Below, in pieces: positions 18,388 through 27,723 of a DNA stretch of 64,000 bases (its first letter is position 1; each line of letters starts with the position of its first letter). A program made the translations under genes and the position numbers. Under the pieces are notes generated by a model. It was not told the origin of the DNA. It did no database searches and worked only from the letters and a program-made list of their open reading frames with translations. Origin of the DNA: Legionella_C sp963803545 (GTDB lineage: Bacteria > Pseudomonadota > Gammaproteobacteria > Legionellales > Legionellaceae); assembly GCA_963803545.1 (NCBI GenBank), contig CAWDMX010000004.1, positions 1,101,651-1,165,650 of the forward strand, in the 5' to 3' direction.

Positions 18388-19662
18388 TCATTGCGCGCGC
18401 TTGCAATTGGTTTCACGGATTAATACTACAGCGATGAGAGATAACACCGCTGTGACGGGAAACATCCACATTGCAAATTGAAAATCCGCAACGCTGTGGT
18501 TTTCGGCTCCAATACCGGAATGATACTGCATGATGAAACCAAATAAAACCTGGCCAACACCCGCTCCAGCCATGATTATAAAAGACGCTATTCCAGTCGC
18601 CGCACCTATAATTGACGCGTGGTTGCTTTCAGCAATCAACGGATAGCTTATAACTTGAGTACTGGTGAATAAACCTAAAGAGAAAAATAAGAAGCTTAGG
18701 TGCCAGGTTGATAAATGGATGTCCATAAAAAGTGGCAGTACTGTAATGAGCGTTGCAACCGCACCTATAATCATTAATGGTTTTCGCTTCCCTTGACTGT
18801 CTGAAAGCCAGCCAGCAAGCGGGCAACCAATAACACTGCCAATAAAAATTAGACTTACAATATTACTGGCGGATATTTGATTTACATGATGCACAACTTG
18901 CAAGTAGCTATCACCCCATAAAGCGCAAAGCACCATTATGGGAAGGTTTAAAAATGAGGTATAAAATCCTGCTAGAATAGTTTGCTTATTTTTTAAGGCT
19001 TGTAAAAATTGTGGTAGTACCGCCTCTCGGGTTTTTAACGAATTATCATCCGTATTTTTTGGTCTATCTTTCACAAAAAAAGCAATCCACAATAAAATAA
19101 CCATTCCGAAGACGCCATCAATTAGCAGCGACTGCCTCCAGCCGTAATGTGCATTTAGATAAGCAAAGGGGGTATGAGCGGTAATGCCTCCTAGAAAAGC
19201 CATGGTCACAAGCAATCCTATAACCAATGCTTGTCGGCGCGGTTCAAACCAGCGCGAAACGAGTACAATGCACGATAAAAAACAAAAGGCGTTACCAATC
19301 CCTGATAAAAAATGAAAAAAACAAGCCAGAAAAAAAGAATGGGTTACAGCAAATCCTAGGGTGCCTATGATGCACACAGACATTGCAATCATTATGACCT
19401 TGCGTACTGAGAAACGGTCCAGGATAATTCCAGCAGGCAGTAAAAAGAGAATATCTGCCCATAAATAGGTGCTCGACATCCAGCTTAATTGCGCAGCATT
19501 TAAATTAAAATCAAGTCGCAAAGATTGATTGATAACATCAAAAATATTAAGTTGAAAAAATTCATAAAAAAAGAACAGGCCTGCCGACAAACATACTAAC
19601 CAAGCCCAAATATCGCCTCGAGGAGCGTGTACTCTCGAATCTACTGCCAAAGAATCAGACAA
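18388..19662 (-). CDS. MFS transporter (possible nucleoside carrier), copy 2
   Basis: A diverged paralogue of the adjacent transporter: 424 residues, 12 spans and the same N-terminal layout (LSAGLFFFYEFFQLNIF against FSASLFLFYEFIQGNMF). The equivalent conserved loop is GIGNAFCFLSCIVLVSRWF. The start is TTG 19662 with AAAGGA eight bases upstream; no better ATG exists. It is the first gene of the probable MFS-MFS-deoB unit. The pairing of two related carriers may reflect different nucleoside specificities or subunits; neither can be decided from sequence. Confidence 0.86.
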   Translation of the reverse strand: MSDSLAVDSRVHAPRGDIWAWLVCLSAGLFFFYEFFQLNIFDVINQSLRLDFNLNAAQLSWMSSTYLWADILFLLPAGIILDRFSVRKVIMIAMSVCIIGTLGFAVTHSFFLACFFHFLSGIGNAFCFLSCIVLVSRWFEPRRQALVIGLLVTMAFLGGITAHTPFAYLNAHYGWRQSLLIDGVFGMVILLWIAFFVKDRPKNTDDNSLKTREAVLPQFLQALKNKQTILAGFYTSFLNLPIMVLCALWGDSYLQVVHHVNQISASNIVSLIFIGSVIGCPLAGWLSDSQGKRKPLMIIGAVATLITVLPLFMDIHLSTWHLSFLFFSLGLFTSTQVISYPLIAESNHASIIGAATGIASFIIMAGAGVGQVLFGFIMQYHSGIGAENHSVADFQFAMWMFPVTAVLSLIAVVLIRETNCKRAQ

Positions 19663-19833
19663 CGGTGTTTTCCTTTGCTATGACTGCTAACTTGCGGCGC
19701 ATTATATCAAAATTCAACGGAAAAAGGTATTGCTTCTGCTATTTTTTATTTTTCCTCTGTTCTGAGTTTTTTACCCAATAAACGCCTCAAGCTTGTGTAT
19801 TCCGGCTTTAACAACACTCCTTCTGCGCTCAAA

Positions 19834-20226
19834 TTACAGCCGTGCTGATAATTCATACGCCGGCTTATCCCCTACTAATTTTTCTACAATTAACTCCTGA
19901 ATTTTTTTCGATGCCTTGTGGGATGGGTTAAGCGCAATTTGATTCCAATTTATTGTACTGTTTTTTAGTGTGGCTACAAATAAAAACCTAAGGTGTTTTG
20001 CATCCATTTCAAGAATTGCAAAAGCAGGATCACGAGCGTTCACAACCGATTTTACATAGTGCTTTGCCTTCTCAATATCGTCGTACGCACGTACGGGCTG
20101 AGCCGCATTATAATGCAATATCGTCGGTGTTTTTAAAAATTCCAGCGCCTGTGCTGCCTGCAGATAGATATCAGTTTCCATCCTGTTCAATCGTTTAACG
20201 GGTCTTAGTACAATAAAAGTACGCAT
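19834..20226 (-). CDS. Hypothetical protein
   Basis: A 130-residue soluble protein from the ATG at 20226 (MRTFIVLRPVKRLNR); GAGA lies upstream and the frame opens four codons earlier at TTG. No family is recognised. It is mixed alpha/beta with a C-terminal helical region (KASKKIQELIVEKLVGDK). It follows algC by 43 bases on the same strand and may be the last gene of the coaBC-dut-algC run. Confidence 0.6.
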   Translation of the reverse strand: MRTFIVLRPVKRLNRMETDIYLQAAQALEFLKTPTILHYNAAQPVRAYDDIEKAKHYVKSVVNARDPAFAILEMDAKHLRFLFVATLKNSTINWNQIALNPSHKASKKIQELIVEKLVGDKPAYELSARL

Positions 20227-20269
20227 ATTTTTTCTCAAGTGATGAGGAACACACCCAAGTTTTAACGAT

Positions 20270-21658
20270 TTAGAATGGAATCACAAGGTCTTTATCAATG
20301 CGCAACATTTTTGCTTTGAAAACTCCTTGGATACGTTCTAAATGCTCTTTGGTTTCTGCTTCAAAACGTGCAACCAAACAAGGCGTTGTGTTCGACGCTC
20401 GAACAATACCCCAGCCATACGGATATTCAACCCGCAGCCCATCAATACGTATTATCGTAGCGTTATCAAAAATACTTTCTTCACTAAAGCGTTGCATAAA
20501 AAGAAATTTACTTTCATCTGTGCAATAAATTTTAATTTCTGGAGTGTTGATGCTATTCGGAATTGTTAAAAATTGTTGCTCACTGCTTAGGTCACTTTGA
20601 CTAATTAACTCCAGCAGTCGGGCGGCGCTGTACAACGCATCATCAAACCCATACCATCTGTCTTTAAAAAAAATATGACCGCTCATTTCCCCCGCTAGAG
20701 CCGCAGCCGTATCTTTCATCACGGCTTTGACAATAGAGTGTCCCGTAGCACACATTTTTGCGACCCCACCATTTTCTTTAATAACTTGGGCTAGATGGGC
20801 GGAACATTTCACGTCGTATACAATCGTCGATTTGGGTTTTTTTTGTAAAATTGCTCGCGCGTAATACATCATTAATCTATCGGGCCAAATGGTTGTAGCC
20901 GTGTTGGTGACCACGCCTAAGCGGTCGGCATCCCCATCAAAGGCAAGACCGATGTCCGCTTGTTGCTTCACCACCTCGGCTTTCAAATCGAGCAAATTTT
21001 TTTCATCGGAGGGATCAGGGTGATGATTTGGAAACCTGCCATCGATTGTACAAAAAAGCGGAATAACCTCGCATCCTAACGCTCTAATAACCTGTGTAAC
21101 AATTGGACCCGCAACACCATTACCGCAATCCACTACTACTTTTAGCGGTTTGTCTAAGGTGATAGTAGAAACAATTCTGTCGCTGTATTTATTGTCAATA
21201 GTAATGGAATTCTCAAGACCACAGCCGTTAATAAATTGGGCTTTTTTAGTAAGCGCGTACAATGCTGTTATGTCGGCTTGCACCAAGGTTTTTCCACAAA
21301 GAACCAATTTAATTCCGTTGTACTGGCCGGGATTATGGCTGCCGGTAACCATCAATCCACTCTCAATTGCGCATTCATGAGTCGAAAAATACATCATGGG
21401 CGAGGATACAAGACCTATGTCCGTAACGTCTATCCCACTATCGAGCAGACCTTGTTTTAGGGCATTAACTAAGACTAAACTCGTTAACCGGCCATCTCTG
21501 GCAACTACGATTGTGGTTTTATTTAATTCAGTTAGGCGAACCGCAACGGCACGGCCAATGGTATAAAAGGCATTTTCACTAAAATCGTTATTGATTATTC
21601 CGCGAATATCATAGGCTCTAAAAAAAGACGCATCAATTGCAACCTCTTGATATTTCAT
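20270..21658 (-). CDS. algC: Phosphomannomutase/phosphoglucomutase
   Basis: Alpha-phosphohexomutase of 462 residues that interconverts mannose or glucose 6-phosphate and 1-phosphate for LPS or exopolysaccharide precursors. The phosphoserine is Ser107 in MVTGSHNPGQYNG, the metal loop is DGDADRLG (Asp240, Asp242, Asp244), the sugar-binding loop is GEMSGHIFF and the C-terminal phosphate-binding loop is RASNTTPCLVARFEA. Length and motifs fit AlgC/ManB rather than GlmM. The ATG overlaps the dut stop (TAATG). The coaBC-dut-algC order occurs in other gammaproteobacteria. Confidence 0.95.
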   Translation of the reverse strand: MKYQEVAIDASFFRAYDIRGIINNDFSENAFYTIGRAVAVRLTELNKTTIVVARDGRLTSLVLVNALKQGLLDSGIDVTDIGLVSSPMMYFSTHECAIESGLMVTGSHNPGQYNGIKLVLCGKTLVQADITALYALTKKAQFINGCGLENSITIDNKYSDRIVSTITLDKPLKVVVDCGNGVAGPIVTQVIRALGCEVIPLFCTIDGRFPNHHPDPSDEKNLLDLKAEVVKQQADIGLAFDGDADRLGVVTNTATTIWPDRLMMYYARAILQKKPKSTIVYDVKCSAHLAQVIKENGGVAKMCATGHSIVKAVMKDTAAALAGEMSGHIFFKDRWYGFDDALYSAARLLELISQSDLSSEQQFLTIPNSINTPEIKIYCTDESKFLFMQRFSEESIFDNATIIRIDGLRVEYPYGWGIVRASNTTPCLVARFEAETKEHLERIQGVFKAKMLRIDKDLVIPF

Positions 21659-22116
21659 TAGCTTCTCCCCGAGCTACCAAAACCATCTTCACCTCTTACA
21701 CTTAAGTCGAAAGAGTCTACTTGAACAAATTGCACTTGCACAACAGGTACAAATACTAACTGCGCAATTCTATCACCGGGCTGAATCGTAAAATGATCGG
21801 AATTACGGTTCCAGCAGGAAATTTTAAGCTCTCCCTGATAATCGGAATCAATTAAACCTACTAAATTACCTAAAACTATCCCGTGGTTATGGCCCAAGCC
21901 CGAACGGGGTAACAGAACGGCGGCAAGCCCTGGATCCGCTATATATATAGATAATCCTGTTGGTAGCAATAAGGTTTGGAGCGGGGCAATTTGAATGGGT
22001 TTATCCGTGCAAACACGCAGATCTATTCCCGCTGAACCTGAGGTGGCGTACTGAGGTAACGCTATTTCTTTGCCGATACGTGGGTCTAGAATTTTTAATT
22101 GTATTGCGTTTGCCAT
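21658..22116 (-). CDS. dut: dUTP pyrophosphatase
   Basis: Trimeric dUTPase of 152 residues that removes dUTP and makes dUMP for thymidylate synthesis. All five family motifs are present: AGIDLRVC, PRSGLGHNHG, NLVGLIDSDYQGELK, GDRIAQLVF and the C-terminal RGEDGFGSSGR lid. It lies 15 bases after coaBC and overlaps the start of algC. Confidence 0.97.
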   Translation of the reverse strand: MANAIQLKILDPRIGKEIALPQYATSGSAGIDLRVCTDKPIQIAPLQTLLLPTGLSIYIADPGLAAVLLPRSGLGHNHGIVLGNLVGLIDSDYQGELKISCWNRNSDHFTIQPGDRIAQLVFVPVVQVQFVQVDSFDLSVRGEDGFGSSGRS

Positions 22117-22131
22117 AATGCACTCTCGTTT

Positions 22132-23334
22132 TTAAATTGCCACATTTTGCAGATTAGCCGCAATAATTGCAATAATTTCAGCAGCTGTACGTGTTTTATT
22201 GTTTAAAGGAAAGTCGTGTTGACCGCTTTTAGTAACGACCGTTACCTGATTATTATCCGATGCAAAGCCTAGCCCGGCACCCACTTTGTTTATAACTATC
22301 ATATCAAGCTTTTTTCGCTGCATTTTTTCCCGACCATTCGCAATAACATTATCGGTTTCAGCCGCAAACCCCACCACAAAGGACGCTTTTTGCAAAGCAA
22401 CTACTTCACTAATAATATCCGCGTTGGGCTGTAATTTTAATTCTAAAAGATCGCTGGTTTTTTTTATTTTAAATTCTTGTGTGTTTGTTGGCTTGTAATC
22501 CGCTACAGCGGCGCACCCAATAAATACAGCTTGGTGGTGCGTATGCTTTAAGACTTCTACACGCATTTCTTGAGCGCTCACCACAGGAATATACGTTACT
22601 CCTTCGGGTGGCGTTAAATTATTTGGACCGCTTATGAGCGTCACGGTTGCTCCTGCAACCTGCGCCGCCGCCGCTAGAGCAAAACCCATTTTACCCGAGC
22701 TGTGATTGGCTAAATAGCGAACCGGGTCAATGGACTCTTGAGTGCCTCCTGCCGTAATTACTAGGCGGATATTCGGCAGCAAGTTGTGCACACTATGCAA
22801 TCGAAGCGCATTTATAATGGTTGCAACATCGCTTAATCGACCAAGACCGATGTCGCCACACGCTTGTGAACCGTCGCTAGGTCCAACAAATTGCACGCCT
22901 CTCTCTTTTAAAATGAGACAATTACTTTTGGTGGACGCATGCGCCCACATATACTTGTTCATGCTCGGACATACAACAACCTCAGCGTTCGTTGCTAAAT
23001 AGACGGTAGACAATAAGTCATCGGCTAATCCATGCGTCATCTTTGCAATAAAATTAGCCGATGCGGGCGCTATTACTAAGTAATCGGCCCATCGAGCCAA
23101 CTCAATATGCCCCATTCCTAGTTCCGCTTGCTCATCAAATAATTGGGTGTGCACCTCATTAGCCGATAAAGCCTGCAAACTTAATGGCGTTATAAATTTT
23201 TGGGCAGAATCCGTCATTATTACCCGAACGTCTGCACCAAGACTTGTGAGCTCGCGAACCAATAACGCGGCTTTATAGGCCGCAATACCGCCACAAATTC
23301 CTAGAACTATTTTTTTTTCAGAAAAATCTTGCAT
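22132..23334 (-). CDS. coaBC: Bifunctional phosphopantothenoylcysteine decarboxylase/synthetase
   Basis: Two-domain enzyme of coenzyme A synthesis, 400 residues. The N-terminal flavodoxin-like CoaC domain (about 1-180) has GGIAAYKA, the catalytic-His region GHIELARWADYLVIAPASAN in shortened form (H-I-E-L-A-x-W-A-D), PSMNKYMW and the active-site Cys in QACGDIGLGRL. The C-terminal CoaB domain (about 190-400) has TAGGTQESIDPVR, HSSGKMGFALA and AAVADYKP. It is the first gene of a minus-strand run with dut and algC and is divergent from radC across 63 bp. Confidence 0.97.
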   Translation of the reverse strand: MQDFSEKKIVLGICGGIAAYKAALLVRELTSLGADVRVIMTDSAQKFITPLSLQALSANEVHTQLFDEQAELGMGHIELARWADYLVIAPASANFIAKMTHGLADDLLSTVYLATNAEVVVCPSMNKYMWAHASTKSNCLILKERGVQFVGPSDGSQACGDIGLGRLSDVATIINALRLHSVHNLLPNIRLVITAGGTQESIDPVRYLANHSSGKMGFALAAAAQVAGATVTLISGPNNLTPPEGVTYIPVVSAQEMRVEVLKHTHHQAVFIGCAAVADYKPTNTQEFKIKKTSDLLELKLQPNADIISEVVALQKASFVVGFAAETDNVIANGREKMQRKKLDMIVINKVGAGLGFASDNNQVTVVTKSGQHDFPLNNKTRTAAEIIAIIAANLQNVAI

Positions 23335-23397
23335 GCTTTTCCATTTTTAATGAGAATACGGCCGATCAAAACATAAACTTCGCAATAAAGGAATAGT

Positions 23398-24081
23398 ATG
23401 CAACACACTCAAAACGAGCGCGGTCTACAGTTGCGTGAAAAATTAGTTATTTATGGAGCAAAAAGCCTGTCCGATACCGAGTTATTAGCCGTGTTTATTA
23501 GCAGTGGTACTCGTCAAAAATCCTGCCTGCAATTAGCCAATGACTTACTTTTTCAACTGGGAGATTTACGCACCATCCTCAACACTGAGTGGAATATTTT
23601 CAACCAAATCAAAGGACTTGGCCTTACCCGATATTCGCAGTTGCAAGCGCTTAAAGAAATATGCCGGCGCAGTGATTTTATCAACCTGGCAAAAAAAACC
23701 CAACTGCACAGCTGTGAGCAAGCGTATATCTTTTTAAAAAGGCAATTACGCGATAATAAAAATGAGGTTTTTGTCGCCTTATTTCTAGACTCACAACACC
23801 AAGTTATTAGTTATGAGGAACTTTTTCATGGTACTATAAACGCCACCAGTATCCATACCAGACCATTAATTGCCCGAGTGATGACGCTCAATGCGGCAGC
23901 CGTTATAGTTGCTCATAATCACCCGTCTGGAAACTGTTCAGCAAGCGCTGAGGATATAGCAATAACCAATCATTTACGGCAAGCGCTTGATGTAATAGAG
24001 GTCCGTTTACTGGATCATTTAGTTGTTGGCGATAATACAATTTTTTCTATTCAACAGGACGCAATTATACCCTGCCATTAA
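23398..24081 (+). CDS. radC: RadC-family JAB/MPN protein
   Basis: A 227-residue RadC protein with an N-terminal helix-hairpin-helix region (about 1-100, with LSDTELLAVFISSGT) and a C-terminal MPN+/JAB metalloprotease-like domain. The JAMM metal motif is visible: HNHPSGNCSASAED, together with the upstream Glu of the fold. Despite its name RadC has no proven repair role; JAB-domain hydrolase activity is inferred. It is divergent from coaBC, a common arrangement in gammaproteobacteria. Confidence 0.94.
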   Translation: MQHTQNERGLQLREKLVIYGAKSLSDTELLAVFISSGTRQKSCLQLANDLLFQLGDLRTILNTEWNIFNQIKGLGLTRYSQLQALKEICRRSDFINLAKKTQLHSCEQAYIFLKRQLRDNKNEVFVALFLDSQHQVISYEELFHGTINATSIHTRPLIARVMTLNAAAVIVAHNHPSGNCSASAEDIAITNHLRQALDVIEVRLLDHLVVGDNTIFSIQQDAIIPCH

Positions 24082-24121
24082 CAGATGCAGGGTAACTATC
24101 ACGTATCAACAAGGGGGCACA

Positions 24122-24631
24122 ATGCGCGTTTTATTATTTATTATTGGAATGAGTCTATCTTTGGCTCATTACGCAGACACGATGAATCACTATATGAATA
24201 TTGCAGACCAAATTCCTCAGATGGAAATGAGAGCCAATGCCAAAGCACAAGCTTGGGCGCGCTCTGCTCGAACAGTCTTAGATTTAACGCATGAATCCAT
24301 TGTTGAAACCATTATCCAGGCTAATGAACTCGCAAAAGCAGAAGGAAAGCCCTTATACTGTAGAAGCTCCAAAATAGAGCTTACCGGTTCGGTTTTAGGG
24401 ACTTTAATTCTGCAAACTTACAACGCTATCTCCAGTCAAAAAAGTGACAAAGAAAAGATGACTGTTTCACAGGTGGCCTGGCTTGCAGTCCTGCAAAACT
24501 ACCCCTGTTCTGCCGCGACCAATTCGCCTGATACTCCCACAACATCAAACGATTTTTCCACCCATAAAAGCAAATCGGTTGCTATTGAGCATATGGATAC
24601 GTTACTAGAAGCATCACGACTTGATGTTTAA
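24122..24631 (+). CDS. Secreted hypothetical protein, Rap1a/Tai-like
   Basis: A 169-residue exported protein. The ATG at 24122 has a strong AAGGGGG site; the open frame upstream overlaps radC and is unlikely to be used. A signal peptide covers about residues 1-17 (ending HYA). The mature part has two Cys separated by a helix pattern: YCRSSKIELTG, then VSQVAWLAVLQNYPCSA. This spacing resembles Rap1a/Tai domains (small periplasmic immunity or host-interaction proteins). The match is by pattern only, and the function is unknown. It ends tail-to-tail with gor, overlapping by four bases. Confidence 0.62.
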   Translation: MRVLLFIIGMSLSLAHYADTMNHYMNIADQIPQMEMRANAKAQAWARSARTVLDLTHESIVETIIQANELAKAEGKPLYCRSSKIELTGSVLGTLILQTYNAISSQKSDKEKMTVSQVAWLAVLQNYPCSAATNSPDTPTTSNDFSTHKSKSVAIEHMDTLLEASRLDV

Positions 24632-25977
24632 ATTAAGGTTACAAGCTCTTCCGCGCTGGTTGGATGAATAGCTAGGGTGTCATCAAAGTCTTTTTTACAG
24701 GCGCCCATTTTTACAGCAACAGCAAATCCTTGTAAGATTTCATCCGCACCAGTACCAATAAGGTGCAAACCCACAATTTTTTCCGTCTCATCCACTACGA
24801 TTAATTTCATAACGGTAGGCGTTTTCACCTCCGATAGGGCGTCAACCATAGGATTAAATCGAGTCTTATAAACCTTTACACGGTCTTTACCGTATTGTGA
24901 CAAAGCCTGCTCTTCGGTAAGCCCAAGGCTGCCTATTGGTGGATGGCTAAAAACAACCGAGGGGACCAAAGCGTAATCTAAATAAGACTCCGCGCGCCTA
25001 CCGAATAATCGCTCGCACAAACGCCTTCCGGCAGCAATAGCAACAGGGGTTAGCGCTGGGCCGTCGGTAACATCACCAATGGCGTAAATATTTTTCGTGC
25101 TGGTGTTTTGATACTTATCGACTTTGATAAAGTTCTTTTCATCTACAGCTACGTTGGCAAGGTGTAAATCTAAAAAGGACGATCGCGGGTGACGCCCCGT
25201 CGCAATGATTACTTCATCAAACTCAGAAAAAGAAGATCCGTCTTGTAAATGAACGGTTTTATACCCCTTTGCGGAAACATCAAGCGCCGCCACATCGCTA
25301 TTAATATGACAATGCAAACCTTGCTGCTGCATTATTTCCAAGAGTGTTTCACTTATTGACGAATCAAAGTTAGATAAGGGCCCACTTTTTCGCATAAATA
25401 AATGAGTAGAACTACCCAAACCCTGCAACACACCGGCTATCTCAACGCCAATATAACCGCTACCAATAATAGCTACTTTTTTGGGCTGCTGTCGCAAAGA
25501 AAAAAAACCATCCGAAGTTATCGCGCAATCTACCCCGGTTATATTTTTAGGCACGCTCGGTGCACCACCCGTTGCAATAATAAAATGCCGCGCTTTAAAT
25601 TCTTCCTGCCCAACTGCAATGGCGGTCTCACTCACAAAGCGCGCGGCCCCGCTTAAAAATGTTATCGCGTACTGGTCCAGCCGTTGTGTGTAGATGTCTC
25701 GTAACCGTTTAATATAGCGCTCTCGATTGGCCACTAAACGCGACCAATCGAAGGTTATATCTGTTTTTGAAAATCCGTAATCAACCGCTTTGGCAATATT
25801 ATGAGCAAGCGAGGCCGCATTAAACATTACTTTTTTTGGAACACAACCAACGTTTACACAGGTGCCTCCCAAAAAAGACTGTTCTACAACAGCAACGTTC
25901 GCACCCAGTTTTGCAGCACGCACAGCGCTCGCAAGCCCACCGCTACCGCCACCTAAGACTATTAAATCAAACATCAT
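24628..25977 (-). CDS. gor: Glutathione-disulfide reductase
   Basis: FAD-dependent NADPH:glutathione reductase, 449 residues, keeping the cytosolic glutathione pool reduced. The FAD-binding GGGSGGLASA motif is at the N-terminus, the redox disulfide is GGTCVNVGCVPKK (about 39-51), NAD(P) binding is IGSGYIGVEIAG, the second FAD motif is YAIGDVTDG and the C-terminal catalytic His is in AIHPTSAEELVTL. Absence of a trypanothione-type or mercuric extension favours Gor. The start is ATG 25977. Confidence 0.94.
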   Translation of the reverse strand: MMFDLIVLGGGSGGLASAVRAAKLGANVAVVEQSFLGGTCVNVGCVPKKVMFNAASLAHNIAKAVDYGFSKTDITFDWSRLVANRERYIKRLRDIYTQRLDQYAITFLSGAARFVSETAIAVGQEEFKARHFIIATGGAPSVPKNITGVDCAITSDGFFSLRQQPKKVAIIGSGYIGVEIAGVLQGLGSSTHLFMRKSGPLSNFDSSISETLLEIMQQQGLHCHINSDVAALDVSAKGYKTVHLQDGSSFSEFDEVIIATGRHPRSSFLDLHLANVAVDEKNFIKVDKYQNTSTKNIYAIGDVTDGPALTPVAIAAGRRLCERLFGRRAESYLDYALVPSVVFSHPPIGSLGLTEEQALSQYGKDRVKVYKTRFNPMVDALSEVKTPTVMKLIVVDETEKIVGLHLIGTGADEILQGFAVAVKMGACKKDFDDTLAIHPTSAEELVTLI

Positions 25978-26028
25978 TGAGTAAACCCTCTAAACGCGCT
26001 CTTAACAGTAAAACCATTGCCGCAATTT

Positions 26029-26406
26029 TTACGCGCTTGGAGTCCACTTGGTAGAACAATTTACGATTTCATGTTTACCTAAATCAAGTTCATTTTTAGT
26101 CACATACACTTCCAAAGTGCCACTTTGGCTCGGTGTAGGGGTGAATTGTGAAAAATAGGGCGCGCAACTGCTGTCAACAGCAACCGTACCTCTCCACCAA
26201 TCTGAAATACGATGCAGTTTCCAATTTTTAGGCCCATGGTTGTACAAATGGCTGTCGGTGTGTTTTTTATCAAAAAAATCGCGAGTACTGAATGATATTT
26301 CGTTGATATCGTTCGTATACAAAACAATTTTTTGCGTATAAGATTCGGCCTGGGCAAGCGATGAGCCTAATAACACCAAGCAAGCAAGGGATTTTATATA
26401 TTGCAT
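26029..26406 (-). CDS. Small secreted hypothetical protein
   Basis: A 125-residue protein with a clear signal peptide (MQYIKSLACLVLLGSSLAQA). The ATG at 26406 is preceded by AAGGAC. The mature part has two Cys (SSCAPYF and VNCSTKW) that could form one disulfide, and a beta-rich composition. No family is recognised. It is probably periplasmic or secreted. Its neighbour on the same strand, gor, gives no functional hint. Confidence 0.65.
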   Translation of the reverse strand: MQYIKSLACLVLLGSSLAQAESYTQKIVLYTNDINEISFSTRDFFDKKHTDSHLYNHGPKNWKLHRISDWWRGTVAVDSSCAPYFSQFTPTPSQSGTLEVYVTKNELDLGKHEIVNCSTKWTPSA

Positions 26407-26647
26407 AATAGTCCTTAACAATAATTGACTACGCAAATTACCAAAAAAACCTTAAAATAAAAAGCTATTTAACGATTAACATTTTAAAACACGCAATATT
26501 TTAATCAAACTGGCGATTATCCGAGGTCTTATCACGCTTAATGCCTCACGATCGTAGCTCTGTTCATTGCGCTCTAAAAGCATCTGGAAATTAGTCAACG
26601 AATGCTATAGCATAGTGCCTTAAATTTACAGGCTCAAGGTCAATCTA

Positions 26648-27073
26648 ATGACATCCTCTCTACTCATTGTTTGGTCTAATTACTACCACGATTTAGCCCG
26701 TCAACAGCTCGAGAGCTGTTTGCAACAATTAAAAAATCATCCGTACCACTACCAGCTTGAAACGGTGGAGGCTGGCACTTATGAGCTCCCTGCTGTTATT
26801 CGCTACTACCAACAACAACGTCCTTTTGACGCTTACTTACCTTTAGGTTTGCTCGTAAAAGGCGCCACCGACCATTACGATTTTATTTGGCAGCATGTTA
26901 AAGAATGTTTTATTAAATTTACTTTGGATGGCCTATTCATAGGCAATGGTATTATTAGCGCACCCGATATGAAGACCCTTGAGCAACGCGTTCACGATGG
27001 TAGACGAGTAGAAGAAGCCGTCAACGCGGTGGATTATTTGCTTCGCTTAAAAAACAACTGCAGTCGCGAGTGA
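26648..27073 (+). CDS. ribH: 6,7-dimethyl-8-ribityllumazine synthase-like protein
   Basis: A 141-residue protein with the lumazine synthase pattern in diverged form: AGTYELPAVI replaces the usual GA(F/Y)ELP, PLGLLVKGATDHYDFI replaces the LGxVIRGxTxHFD block with its conserved His, and HDGRRVEEAVNAV replaces GNKGxEAA. RibH makes the riboflavin precursor from ribitylaminouracil and butanone phosphate. No other rib genes are adjacent. The divergence from canonical motifs leaves room for a second, non-canonical RibH. Confidence 0.72.
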   Translation: MTSSLLIVWSNYYHDLARQQLESCLQQLKNHPYHYQLETVEAGTYELPAVIRYYQQQRPFDAYLPLGLLVKGATDHYDFIWQHVKECFIKFTLDGLFIGNGIISAPDMKTLEQRVHDGRRVEEAVNAVDYLLRLKNNCSRE

Positions 27074-27077
27074 ATTT

Positions 27078-27158
27078 ATGGGAGCGGCATCTATTCTTGG
27101 CGTCTACTTAGGACATCGCGTTATTGGCCATGTTTTAGGCGCAAATATTGTCAAATAA
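27078..27158 (+). CDS. Possible 26-aa ORF after ribH
   Basis: Begins ATG four bases after the ribH stop and ends TAA before an A-rich tract, with 26 residues of hydrophobic-leaning sequence (MGAASILGVYLGHRVIGHV...). No separate ribosome site is seen. It may be translated by coupling, be a gene remnant, or be chance. Confidence 0.22.
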   Translation: MGAASILGVYLGHRVIGHVLGANIVK

Positions 27159-27204
27159 AAAAAACCCTCGCATGGAAAATTGTCTTTCATTGACTATAAT
27201 GAGC

Positions 27205-27464
27205 AAGCGTGTCGCTACCTCGTTATAAATTTCGGGACATCCAAGTCCCCAAAATTCACTCGCCAACGCGACAAGTATGCCTGCGGCGCCCTGGCCGTCC
27301 TGGTCCTCCTTAATTATGATCCCCTTTACGGGGCTCATAATTTGCGCTCCCCAATGACTGACGCCTTTTCGTATGTCTTATATTTTGCCTGCGGCAAAAC
27401 ATCCGACCCTAAGGCTACCAGGGACTACAGGCCTCGGTCTGCGACCTTCCTTGGCCTGCAGCGT
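27205..27464 (+). repeat. Dispersed ~260-bp repeat, copy 1
   Basis: Starts AAGCGTGTCGCTACCTCG and ends CCTTGGCCTGCAGCGT. It is nearly identical to the copy at 44351-44610 (about six differences seen). It contains an imperfect palindrome at 27312-27342 (AATTATGATCCCC, loop TTTAC, GGGGCTCATAATT, one mismatch). An open frame runs through it on each strand, but no ribosome site or family is seen. Confidence 0.85.
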
Positions 27465-27723
27465 CGGAATTTTTTACGAGGATTCCACATCCCTTTCACC
27501 TTCGCCGTTATCGTTCACTGACAGTTGAATCGCCCAATTAAGACCCCAGAACACTCCTAATCCCACTATTCAATAACGGGGACGTGATGACGTTAACTCA
27601 TAAGCATTGAAAATTTGTGGGTCTGTAGTATCATCCCGAGTCGGTGTTAGCCGAGCCCGGGCATGGATTGCTTAATAGTTTTAACTACAACCTATGCTAA
27701 TTAACGGCGACCGATCTTTGCTG
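27465..27723. other. Intergenic stretch with a GC-rich pairing segment
   Basis: No gene is supported between the repeat and the ahcY stop. A GC-rich segment at 27635-27661 (CCCGAGTCGG, loop TGTTAG, CCGAGCCCGGG) could fold imperfectly. It lacks a following T tract and matches no RNA family I can recognise. Confidence 0.3.

Noticed and set aside
27180..27521. 113-codon open frame through repeat copy 1 (and similar frames in copy 2, both strands)
   Set aside because: The frame is shared only because the DNA repeat is shared; no ribosome site or family was seen, and copy 3 has stops. Treated as a repeat rather than a gene.
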